Shown piece by piece: positions 1 to 5,804 of a stretch of 5,850 nucleotides of DNA. The notes beneath the pieces are model-generated. The model made no database searches. It was not told the DNA's origin and worked only from the letters and a program-made list of their open reading frames with translations. Made by a program: the position numbers and the translations under genes. This stretch comes from Vulcanisaeta distributa (lineage in GTDB: Archaea; Thermoproteota; Thermoprotei; Thermoproteales; Thermocladiaceae), in contig DAXY01000094.1 in assembly GCA_002506645.1 (NCBI GenBank), positions 1,310 to 7,159 on the forward strand, read 5' to 3'. Positions within the stretch are counted from its first letter, which is position 1, and the number at the start of each line of letters is the position of its first letter.

Positions 1-13
1 TTTTTCGAGCGAT

Positions 14-922
14 TCATTCCTCAACTACGGTATTCCTCAAGACGCCAATACCCTCCACCTCAGCCTCGACAACATCACCACCTTTCAAAAACTTACCCTT
101 TGGAAAGCCGACGCCGGATGGGGTTCCCGTACTTATGTAATCCCCGGGCTTAAGCGTTATGCCCTGCGACGCCCAATGAATTAGTTCCGGTACCTTAAAT
201 ATTAAGTTCTTGGTATTGTCATCCTGCTCCACAGCACCATTAACCCTAAGCGTAAGTCTTAGGTTGTGCGGGTCCTGAACCTCATCCCTAGTTACTATGT
301 ACGGGCCCACGGGCGTTGACGAATCCATGCTCTTACCAAAAACCCAATCCATGCCGTAGGCGTTCCTACTTGGGAATTGCCAGTCACGCATTGATATGTC
401 GTTAAGTATTAGGTAGCCGAACACGTAATCAAGGGCCCTATTTACGTCGATGTACTTTCCCCTCCTACCAATTATTATTGCCAACTCGACCTCCCAATCA
501 ACCTGTTTCGAAATCCTTGGTTTGAGTATTGGTTGGTTATGGCCGATGAGCGCGTTGGGTAGTTTGGGAAAGAAGTATGGCCTATCGAGGGGCTTTACCT
601 GGCTCTCCTCACCGTGAGCCCTGTAATTAACGGCCACGCACAGCACCTTCTCAGGGTCTGGCACTGGCGGTAGCCAGGTTATTGTGTTTGGGTCCCGGAA
701 GACCGATTGGTACCCGCCCCTGAGCGCCTTGCTAATTAAGTCCCTGACCAGGGCTAGGGCTGGCTCGCCATTGCTTATGAGGGATTTCATGTCGTAGAGG
801 AAGTTCGGCGCCTCCGTCGCGTCGTAAATGGCCATGTAGGCGCTTGGTAGGTCTAGGACTCCCCTGTCCGTGTATGCGCCGACCTTGGTTACACCATTCC
901 AGGTGAAGGAGAGGAGTTTCAC
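14..922 (-). CDS. Fumarylacetoacetate hydrolase (FAH) superfamily enzyme
   Basis: Cytosolic metal-dependent enzyme of the FAH superfamily, whose members cleave or rearrange C-C bonds in acylpyruvates and related oxo-acids (fumarylpyruvate or acylpyruvate hydrolases, 5-carboxymethyl-2-hydroxymuconate isomerases, some sugar-acid dehydratases). Counting 302 residues from the GTG at 920-922, a variable N-terminal domain (1-85) precedes the catalytic domain. That domain carries NYRAH (99-103), the metal-binding pair in DWEVEL (E144, E146), the third acidic ligand in NDIS (D175), GKS (196-198) and the glycine-rich TGTPSGVG (265-272). All expected metal ligands are present, so the enzyme is probably active. 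An ATG at 986-988 would add 22 residues and overlap the upstream gene by 20 bp. I prefer the GTG because a TATA-like box lies 25 bp before it and family proteins usually begin with a short VKLLSF-like strand. The substrate cannot be told from sequence, and the GltD-like neighbour does not settle it. Confidence 0.9.
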   Translation of the reverse strand: MKLLSFTWNGVTKVGAYTDRGVLDLPSAYMAIYDATEAPNFLYDMKSLISNGEPALALVRDLISKALRGGYQSVFRDPNTITWLPPVPDPEKVLCVAVNYRAHGEESQVKPLDRPYFFPKLPNALIGHNQPILKPRISKQVDWEVELAIIIGRRGKYIDVNRALDYVFGYLILNDISMRDWQFPSRNAYGMDWVFGKSMDSSTPVGPYIVTRDEVQDPHNLRLTLRVNGAVEQDDNTKNLIFKVPELIHWASQGITLKPGDYISTGTPSGVGFPKGKFLKGGDVVEAEVEGIGVLRNTVVEE

Positions 923-942
923 AGGTGAGGTGGTTAATCGCA

Positions 943-951
943 ATTTAAATA
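943..951 (-). promoter_or_regulatory. TATA-like promoter box for the FAH gene
   Basis: On the minus strand this reads TATTTAAAT, centred 25 bp before the GTG at 922. That spacing fits an archaeal leaderless transcript starting at the G of the start codon. It lies in the short gap after the stop of the GltD-like gene, so the FAH gene can be transcribed independently even though no T-run terminator separates the two. Confidence 0.6.
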
Positions 952-968
952 CCACACTACTAACTTGT

Positions 969-2033
969 TTACTGCTCTCTCCAACCACCCTTTAATAGGT
1001 ACTCCTCAATCGCGGCTGCGGCGTCGATGCCGTTCTTCAACGCCTTACCGATTAGGCTTGGTCCAGTGGCAACGTCGCCGGCCGCGAATACCCCCTTCCT
1101 GGTTGTCCTGTGCTTTTGGTCAATGTCGATTGTGCCGCGTGGGGTTAGCCTAATGCCGCAGCACCCATCCTTGAATGGCGGTGTTGGTATTTCGCCGACG
1201 GCCGCTATTACGTTGTCCATGTCCATGACGTACTCACTGCCTGGTATTGGCTCTGGCGCCGGCCTACCGCTCCTGTCGGGCTTCCCAAGCTTCATCTTGA
1301 TCAGCTTAACGGCCTCCACGTGGTCCTTACCCAGTATTTCCTTTATACCCACGAGCTCCACGAACTTTATGCCCCTCTTTATCAATCCCTGAATCTCCAT
1401 CCTACCCGCGGGCGCCTCATTGATTGTCCTCCTATAAAGCACGTAAACCTCCCTAGCCCCCTGCCTCTGGGCCTCTATGGCTGCGTCGACCGCCGTTAAG
1501 CCCGCACCAACGACCGCAACCTTATCGCCTATTGGGTAGACAACGGACTTCGGTAAATAGCCCAACTCACTTGTGTAGATCCTGTAAAGGTAGTCGAGGG
1601 CTAGGTAAACGCCCCTTAAATTCTCGCCAGGTACTTCGAGGGCCCTCGATTTCCAAGTGCCTGTGGCTATTAATACGGCATTGTAACTATTGATTAAGTC
1701 CTCCAGGCGGACCCTATTCTCTACGAAATCGTCACCATCAGCGTGCTCCTCCTCATCCGCAACAACCTTAGTCTTCAGTATGAAGTTCACGCCCAATTCA
1801 ATTAATTCCTTGACGCCAGCCCTAACATTCTTCTTGGGGACCCTGTACTCGGGTATTCCAAATATCATTAACCCACCTGGCTCGGGCAACTTATCATAGA
1901 CATCGACCTGGAAGCCCCTGCAAATTAAGTAGCCTGCGGCGCCAAGTCCAGCTGGCCCAGCACCAATGATTGCAACCCTCTCACTACGCCTCTCAATCTT
2001 CTGCCCTGGAGAACACTTAAGTGCGAACTTCAC
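969..2033 (-). CDS. GltD-like FAD/NAD(P)-dependent oxidoreductase lacking the N-terminal Fe-S domain
   Basis: Flavoprotein of the glutamate synthase small-subunit-like family (GltD, NfnB/SudA relatives), which passes electrons between NAD(P)H and a partner through FAD. In the 354 residues the FAD-binding Rossmann motif GAGPAG is at 24-29, followed by EPGG (51-54), FGIPEYR (58-64) and ATG (123-125). The NAD(P)-binding motif GAGLTAVD is at 176-183, with a basic YRRT (200-203) that suggests NADPH. The C-terminal FAD motif AAGD is at 317-320. Full-length GltD carries about 100 to 150 more N-terminal residues with two cysteine clusters for [4Fe-4S]; here only Cys7 precedes the Rossmann fold. The AT-rich promoter region immediately upstream shows this is not a frameshift artefact. 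The GTG start sits 25 bp behind a TATA box. The partner is unknown: no GltB-like or NfnA-like subunit lies in the window, so a role in glutamate synthesis should not be assumed. Confidence 0.9.
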   Translation of the reverse strand: MKFALKCSPGQKIERRSERVAIIGAGPAGLGAAGYLICRGFQVDVYDKLPEPGGLMIFGIPEYRVPKKNVRAGVKELIELGVNFILKTKVVADEEEHADGDDFVENRVRLEDLINSYNAVLIATGTWKSRALEVPGENLRGVYLALDYLYRIYTSELGYLPKSVVYPIGDKVAVVGAGLTAVDAAIEAQRQGAREVYVLYRRTINEAPAGRMEIQGLIKRGIKFVELVGIKEILGKDHVEAVKLIKMKLGKPDRSGRPAPEPIPGSEYVMDMDNVIAAVGEIPTPPFKDGCCGIRLTPRGTIDIDQKHRTTRKGVFAAGDVATGPSLIGKALKNGIDAAAAIEEYLLKGGWREQ

Positions 2034-2246
2034 GTGTGGATTAGGGGAGTCCTTTATATAAGCCTTTCCTAATGCTTAGTTCAAGCGTAATTTTACGACA
2101 GATCAATTCTAAATAATTAATGATTATAAAGATATTTAGTTAAAGATCATAAATATTACTCTGAGTATGGTTGTTAACATAAGATAACCTATAAGTACAT
2201 GGGTAGTAATAATGCATATATAGGTGTATATTAATTATAGGGTGAT
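2034..2246. other. AT-rich intergenic spacer without a supported gene
   Basis: This 213-bp spacer holds the promoter of the GltD-like gene at its left end. The rest (about 2095-2246) is very AT-rich, with several TATA-like words such as GCATATATAGG near 2214. Only trivial open frames occur (11 codons on plus, 14 on minus). No convincing T-run terminator for the DUF89 gene and no clear structured RNA can be seen. Confidence 0.6.
2053..2062 (-). promoter_or_regulatory. TATA box and BRE for the GltD-like gene
   Basis: The minus strand reads CTTATATAAA, centred about 25 bp before the GTG at 2033. It is preceded by a purine-rich stretch (GGAAAGG, about 2062-2068) that resembles a TFB recognition element. 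This is the strongest core promoter in the window and predicts a leaderless mRNA beginning at the GTG. Confidence 0.75.
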
Positions 2247-3086
2247 TTAATTATCGGTCCTTAAATAAATGACTGGGCTGTTCTTGGGGACGTGTAGTAG
2301 CCTAATCATCGGCCCGCACTTCGCCCTAAATAGGAATAATACCCTTAACCTCAGCCCGCTTTCTAGGTAGGCTTCGAAGTTGCCGACTCCCTTAGAAATT
2401 ATTAATTCATGCCTACTTAGGCTGTTCCATAAGCCCCTGTTGTAGAATACTGGGTATCTATTGCCCGTGGACACAACCTCAATGCCGTTACCCAATACCT
2501 TGCTCACGTGGTCCGCGGTTACGTCAACCTCATAGGGCAGTCCCCTGGCGTAAACCACTACCTTAATGCCCATGTCCACCAACTTCCTAATTAGTAATGC
2601 ATCGATTTGGAACTCCCCCGAATTATCAACGATATAGCCCACGTCCTTGACGCTGCCCAGCAACTTCGATACCTCATCCCTCGATGTATTGAGCCAAACC
2701 GCGTCCTCCAGGAGTTTGCCTATGAAGTCGTTTATGTCGAATTGATAATCCCTCATTGGAACATCCACGGAGTTCGCGGCTGCGGCTATCTCGAGGTACC
2801 TGGTTATGTCGTTACCGGCATCGCTAATTATCCTGCCTATGATCAACGACGCCGCCTCCTCGAGCTCCCTCTTCTCATTGGCGTGTGGGTCGTCATTGTT
2901 TAGCATCTTTGTTACTAATTCGAAGGACTCTATGAACAGAGGCGTCCTACCCCTTGGTATTAGGTTTGATATGTGCATTACAATTCGTGTGTAGGCATTA
3001 ACATCATCAATGCCCAGTCTCTTTAACTCCTGGGTCCTGGACTCGAGGGCGCATAGTATGCATTCCGGGGTCTCTATATATAGCAT
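2247..3086 (-). CDS. DUF89/ARMT1-like metal-dependent phosphatase
   Basis: Member of the DUF89 (ARMT1-like) family of cytosolic metal-dependent phosphatases. Characterised relatives hydrolyse sugar phosphates or damaged phosphometabolites ('metabolite damage control'). The 279-residue length fits the short archaeal/bacterial subfamily. An N-terminal helical part carries the CxxC pair (C9, C12) and a DPHANEK motif (66-72), followed by AAAANSVD (101-108). The catalytic core has DNSGE (154-158), whose Asp-Asn pair binds metal, and a DVTAD element (188-192) whose Asp192 is probably the third ligand. SKGVGNFE (231-238) supplies the phosphate-binding lysine, and FRAKCGP (253-259) follows. All key residues appear intact. 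The ATG start is supported by a TATA-like box 25 bp upstream. It is transcribed divergently from the eIF2B-like gene, which may handle a phosphorylated sugar. The natural substrate cannot be predicted, and the ARMT1 name does not imply methyltransferase activity. Confidence 0.88.
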   Translation of the reverse strand: MLYIETPECILCALESRTQELKRLGIDDVNAYTRIVMHISNLIPRGRTPLFIESFELVTKMLNNDDPHANEKRELEEAASLIIGRIISDAGNDITRYLEIAAAANSVDVPMRDYQFDINDFIGKLLEDAVWLNTSRDEVSKLLGSVKDVGYIVDNSGEFQIDALLIRKLVDMGIKVVVYARGLPYEVDVTADHVSKVLGNGIEVVSTGNRYPVFYNRGLWNSLSRHELIISKGVGNFEAYLESGLRLRVLFLFRAKCGPMIRLLHVPKNSPVIYLRTDN

Positions 3087-3094
3087 TGGGGCTC

Positions 3095-3135
3095 AGTAAT
3101 TAGTGGCTTATTAAGTAATTTGCCCAGTAATTACT
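3095..3135. repeat. Three AGTAATT repeats in a divergent promoter region (possible operator)
   Basis: AGTAATT occurs at 3095-3101, 3114-3120 and 3126-3132, with start-to-start steps of 19 and 12 bp. The last copy extends to AGTAATTACT (3126-3135), a perfect 10-bp palindrome. The first extends to AGTAATTAGT, one base from the palindrome. The cluster surrounds the DUF89 TATA box and lies upstream of the eIF2B-like promoter. An operator is possible, but short AT-rich words recur by chance in AT-rich spacers. Confidence 0.35.
3107..3115 (-). promoter_or_regulatory. TATA-like box for the DUF89 gene
   Basis: The minus strand reads CTTAATAAG, centred 25 bp before the ATG at 3086, which predicts a leaderless mRNA. 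It overlaps the middle of three AGTAATT words by two bases, so a protein binding that word would compete with the basal factors. Confidence 0.55.
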
Positions 3136-3178
3136 CTATATCTCCGTTTAGGCGTTGGGCTGGCAAGCATGGCTATAG

Positions 3179-3188
3179 TTTTTAATTC
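3179..3188 (+). promoter_or_regulatory. Probable TATA-like box for the eIF2B-like/YkgJ operon
   Basis: TTTTTAATTC is centred about 28 bp before the ATG at 3212, so transcription should begin at or within a few bases of the start codon. The match is weaker than at the other genes, and an overlapping TATAG word sits just upstream at 3174-3178. Confidence 0.45.
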
Positions 3189-3211
3189 GGCCAAACTGTT
3201 ACTGGCCGGGC

Positions 3212-4066
3212 ATGGGCATTGAGGAGATGATTAGGGAGTTACGTGAGGATAGGGTCCACGGCGCCTCCTGGTACTTCCTAAGGGGCATTAGCATTATTGA
3301 GTTGGCGGTTAAGGAGGGCCTCGGCACAGACGTCATTAAGGCATTACTTAATGAGTTGAGGAGCGTTAGGCCCGGCATGGCGCCGCTTATTAACCTGGCG
3401 GATATCGTGAATGAGGCCCTGGATAGTAATTTAGACCTTAACAGCGTCATTGCGCGGTTGAGGGATTGGTATGAAAACGCCTCTAATCGATTAATATCGC
3501 AGCTGGATAAGTACCCAGTCATGTGTGGGTCGAGGGCCATGACCATCAGCTACAGTTCAGCGGTTAAGGTGGCCCTGTCCCGATGGGGTAAATGCCTAGA
3601 TAGGCTTTACATCATGGAGTCTAGGCCAGGTAGTGAGGTTGTTCAGGCAATTAAGGATTACTCAAGCCACGTCAGCAACGTCGTCCCAATACCTGACTCG
3701 GCAATTGCGTATTTCATGGGGGATGTCAATTACGTGATTTCAGGGGCTGATGGGCTGTATAGTGATGGTTACTTCCTCAATAAGGTTGGTACCGAGACCC
3801 TATTTATTGTTGCCCGTAGATTTGACGTAAGTACCATAGTCATTGCTGAGTCGTATAAGGCAGTCGTGGGCGGTATCGATGAGGTCTATACGGTGGATTT
3901 CGGCATTAACGGGTTGGGCGTGAGGGTACCATTATTTGATAAGGTGCCCCTTGACCTGGTCGATAATTTAATAACCGACGTCAACATTATTAAAAGGCCA
4001 AAGCCCGAGAATATCGAGGACTTAAGGCAGCTCCTCATAGGCGGCATCCTAAACATGGGTGGTTAG
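3212..4066 (+). CDS. eIF2B alpha/beta/delta-like protein related to ribose-1,5-bisphosphate isomerase
   Basis: Belongs to the eIF2B/R15P isomerase/MTR-1-P isomerase superfamily. Archaeal members include ribose-1,5-bisphosphate isomerase of nucleoside degradation and poorly characterised 'IF2B-related' proteins. The 284 residues have a helical N-terminal domain (about 1-95) with HGA (16-18) and RPGMAPL (53-59). A Rossmann-like C-terminal domain carries TISYSS (111-116), MESRPG (135-140), PDSAIA (161-166), GAD (178-180), NKVGT (190-194) and ESYK (213-216). By recalled alignment to the Thermococcus isomerase, the catalytic Cys of its T-H-C motif corresponds to Ser113 here, while the catalytic Asp is kept as Asp180. 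The protein is also about 40 residues shorter. Isomerase activity is therefore doubtful. Alternatives are a sugar-phosphate-binding paralogue or a related isomerase using another mechanism. A role in eIF2 nucleotide exchange is unlikely for a lone archaeal homologue. It is cotranscribed with the YkgJ-like gene and divergent from the DUF89 gene. Confidence 0.85.
   Translation: MGIEEMIRELREDRVHGASWYFLRGISIIELAVKEGLGTDVIKALLNELRSVRPGMAPLINLADIVNEALDSNLDLNSVIARLRDWYENASNRLISQLDKYPVMCGSRAMTISYSSAVKVALSRWGKCLDRLYIMESRPGSEVVQAIKDYSSHVSNVVPIPDSAIAYFMGDVNYVISGADGLYSDGYFLNKVGTETLFIVARRFDVSTIVIAESYKAVVGGIDEVYTVDFGINGLGVRVPLFDKVPLDLVDNLITDVNIIKRPKPENIEDLRQLLIGGILNMGG
4058..4062 (+). promoter_or_regulatory. 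Shine-Dalgarno-like site for the YkgJ-like gene
   Basis: GGTGG lies within the last codons of the eIF2B-like gene, 6 nt before the ATG at 4069, and partly complements the archaeal 16S 3' end. It fits an internal operon gene that needs a ribosome site, in contrast to the leaderless genes around it. Confidence 0.5.
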
Positions 4067-4068
4067 GG

Positions 4069-4506
4069 ATGAGGGTTTTTCAATGCCTACGGTGTGATGG
4101 GTGCTGTTACTTCGATAATGAGGAGAGGGGGCCAATACTATTCGAGGATGAACTCATTAGGATAAGGACGTTGGCTAGGGCAAGGGGCTTCGACATTAGG
4201 TACCGTGAGTTGAGCATTAATGGTGTGAGGGTCTACAGGTGGTTAATAAGGGGCTACTGCCCATTCTATGATAGGGAGAATAGGCTATGCACAATACACC
4301 CAATGAAACCCCTCGCCTGTAGGATGTACCCACTGCTTTATAACCCAAACACCGGCGAGGTATTAATATCGAAGGAGTGCAAGTGGGTTAGTGATAGCCT
4401 AGGTCTTGGTGAGGGTGTGGGCCTTGATAACTTCCCTGAGGAGGTCAAGGCCCTTGAGGAGGCGCTGGCGCGGTTATATAAGGTCAGGGTTAGGTTACGT
4501 AAATAA
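4069..4506 (+). CDS. YkgJ-family cysteine-cluster protein (CxxCxxCC)
   Basis: Small soluble protein of 145 residues with the hallmark YkgJ/CxxCxxCC signature at the N-terminus (C6, C9, C12, C13). It is followed by C64 in GYCPFY, C74 in LCTIHP, C84 in the LACRMYP segment and C104 in KECKW. The spacing of these eight cysteines matches the family, which is thought to bind zinc or an iron-sulfur cluster, although its function is largely unknown. The C-terminal 30 residues form a probable charged helix. There is no signal peptide or membrane segment. Its ATG follows the eIF2B-like stop by 2 bp, so the two are almost certainly cotranscribed and may work together. That partnership is inferred from position only. 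Confidence 0.85.
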   Translation: MRVFQCLRCDGCCYFDNEERGPILFEDELIRIRTLARARGFDIRYRELSINGVRVYRWLIRGYCPFYDRENRLCTIHPMKPLACRMYPLLYNPNTGEVLISKECKWVSDSLGLGEGVGLDNFPEEVKALEEALARLYKVRVRLRK

Positions 4507-4513
4507 GTAAATC

Positions 4514-4520
4514 TTATAAT
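4514..4520 (+). promoter_or_regulatory. TATA box for the aminotransferase gene
   Basis: TTATAAT, continuing into a T-rich stretch, is centred 26 bp before the ATG at 4543. It begins 8 bp after the YkgJ-like stop codon. It predicts a leaderless mRNA from the ATG, and it would overlap the region around the alternative TTG start at 4522, which argues against that start. Confidence 0.65.
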
Positions 4521-4542
4521 TTTGGAATTCTCAAGGCGCCAA

Positions 4543-5763
4543 ATGGATGAACTACCGGCAATTGAAGGTGGGAAACCAACCCGATCCACACCCCTTCGAT
4601 TTAGGCCTTGGATAACGGATGAGGATATTAACCTGGTCGTTGATGTGCTCAGGTCGGGCCAGCTATCGGCCATTGGCGGTAGGTGGAATACGGCGCTGGA
4701 GCAGGAGTTAAGCAGGTACCTTGGCGTTAAGTACGCGATAACGGTGTCCAGCGGCACGGCAGCGCTGCACACGGCGCTTAAGGCTATCGGCGTTGGGCCT
4801 GGTGATGAGGTGGTGACGACGCCATTCACGTTCGCCGCCTCCGCAACGACAATACTTCACTCAAACGCAATACCGGTGTTTGCGGATATTGATAGGGAGA
4901 CCCTGAACATAGACCCCGCATCCATCGAGGATGTTATTACCGATAGGACTAAGGCAATAGTCGTTGTTCACCTCGCTGGTTATCCCGCCGAGATGGATGA
5001 GATAATGAAGATAGCTGGTGAGAGGGGTCTATACGTTATTGAGGATGCTGCCCAGGCGCTAGGAGCAATCTATAGGGGTAGGATGGTTGGGTCAATAGGG
5101 CATGTTGCCGCACTTAGTTTCTACCCCACAAAAACAATAACCACGGGTGAGGGCGGCGCGGTGGTTACGAGTGATGAGGAGATCGCGGGCAGGGCTAGGC
5201 TATTGAGGAGCCATGGTGAAACGGGCAAATACTACTATGAGTTGTTGGGTTATAACTATAGAATGACCGAGTTCCAGGCAGCGCTTGGCTATTCACAATT
5301 GAGGAGGATTGAGGAAATCATTAGGCGTAAGGAGGCATTTGCGAGGGTTCTCATGGAGGAATTACAGGATGTCGAGAACGACCTCATTCAATTCCCAAGG
5401 CCAAGGCAGTACATTAGGCACGCATGGCACTTATTCCAAATACTACTCAACCTAGAGAGGTTAAGGGTCGGTAGGGACAAGGTTGTGGAGGCATTGAGGG
5501 CCGAGGGCATTGAGGCGACCACCGTGGCATACCCAATACCACTCCATAGAGAGCCAATAATAATAAACTCAATGGGCCATGGCAGGGGCTGCCCATGGAC
5601 ATGCCCATATTATGGGAGGAAGGTCACGTACAAGCCACTACCCAATGCGGAGTGGGCCGCTGAGAGGATAGTTACAATATTAATCGGGCCATTATACACT
5701 ACGGAGGACGCCCTCGACACGGCAAGGGCCATAAAGAAGGTCCTCAACTATTATAGGAGGTAG
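4543..5763 (+). CDS. DegT/DnrJ/EryC1/StrS-family PLP-dependent aminotransferase
   Basis: Fold-type I PLP enzyme of the DegT/DnrJ/EryC1/StrS family, which typically transfers an amino group from glutamate or glutamine to a keto-sugar (nucleotide sugar or inosose). In the 406 residues counted from ATG 4543, an AIEGGKP opening (6-12) is followed by SSGTAA (69-74, phosphate binding). EDAAQ (167-171) has Asp168 for the PLP ring nitrogen. SFYPTK (192-197) has Lys197 as Schiff-base lysine, then TGEGG (201-205) and NYRM (238-241). The C-terminal domain has HREP (335-338) and a less usual GCPWTCPYYGR segment (349-359) with Cys350 and Cys354. All catalytic residues are intact, so it should be a working aminotransferase. 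An in-frame TTG at 4522 would add seven residues but sits almost on the TATA box, so the ATG is preferred. No glycosyltransferase or sugar-nucleotide gene is nearby to suggest the substrate. Confidence 0.92.
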   Translation: MDELPAIEGGKPTRSTPLRFRPWITDEDINLVVDVLRSGQLSAIGGRWNTALEQELSRYLGVKYAITVSSGTAALHTALKAIGVGPGDEVVTTPFTFAASATTILHSNAIPVFADIDRETLNIDPASIEDVITDRTKAIVVVHLAGYPAEMDEIMKIAGERGLYVIEDAAQALGAIYRGRMVGSIGHVAALSFYPTKTITTGEGGAVVTSDEEIAGRARLLRSHGETGKYYYELLGYNYRMTEFQAALGYSQLRRIEEIIRRKEAFARVLMEELQDVENDLIQFPRPRQYIRHAWHLFQILLNLERLRVGRDKVVEALRAEGIEATTVAYPIPLHREPIIINSMGHGRGCPWTCPYYGRKVTYKPLPNAEWAAERIVTILIGPLYTTEDALDTARAIKKVLNYYRR

Positions 5764-5788
5764 GGTAGTGGAAAGAAAAATGAGACAA

Positions 5789-5804
5789 TTTATTTTTAAT
5801 TTTT
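5789..5804 (+). terminator. T-rich putative transcription terminator
   Basis: About 25 bp after the aminotransferase stop, a run of almost only T (TTTATTTTTAATTTTT, with its flanks) lies on the coding strand. Archaeal RNA polymerase terminates at such oligo-T tracts without needing a hairpin, and none is visible here. It could instead, or additionally, contribute a TATA-like element to a gene beyond the window. Confidence 0.5.

Noticed and set aside
965..1392. Plus-strand frames antisense to the GltD-like gene.
   Set aside because: They lie opposite the conserved FAD- and NAD(P)-binding coding sequence, with no promoter or recognisable domain.
2120..2164. Possible C/D-box sRNA in the AT-rich spacer: ATGATTA at 2120 resembles a C box and CTGA at 2161 resembles a D box.
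   Set aside because: The C box has a mismatch in its conserved part, no internal D'/C' boxes or terminal stem could be found, and such words are expected by chance in AT-rich DNA.
2160..2232. Tiny open frames in the spacer: 11 codons on plus from the ATG at about 2199, and 14 codons on minus starting near 2179.
   Set aside because: They are too short, the TATA-like words are at the wrong distance, and there is no ribosome site or coding bias.
2600..3086. Calling the DUF89 protein a protein-glutamate methyltransferase because of the ARMT1 family name.
   Set aside because: The visible motifs (DNSGE, DVTAD, KGxGN) are those of the metal-dependent phosphatase active site, and no methyltransferase motif is present.
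3199..3546. A 115-codon minus-strand frame inside the eIF2B-like gene.
   Set aside because: It is entirely antisense to a gene with clear family motifs, and the translation is Ser/Leu-rich shadow sequence.
4338..4829. A 163-codon minus-strand open frame across the YkgJ/aminotransferase boundary.
   Set aside because: It lies antisense to two well-supported genes and their promoter, its translation has low-complexity Ser/Pro/Leu composition, and it matches no family I recognise.
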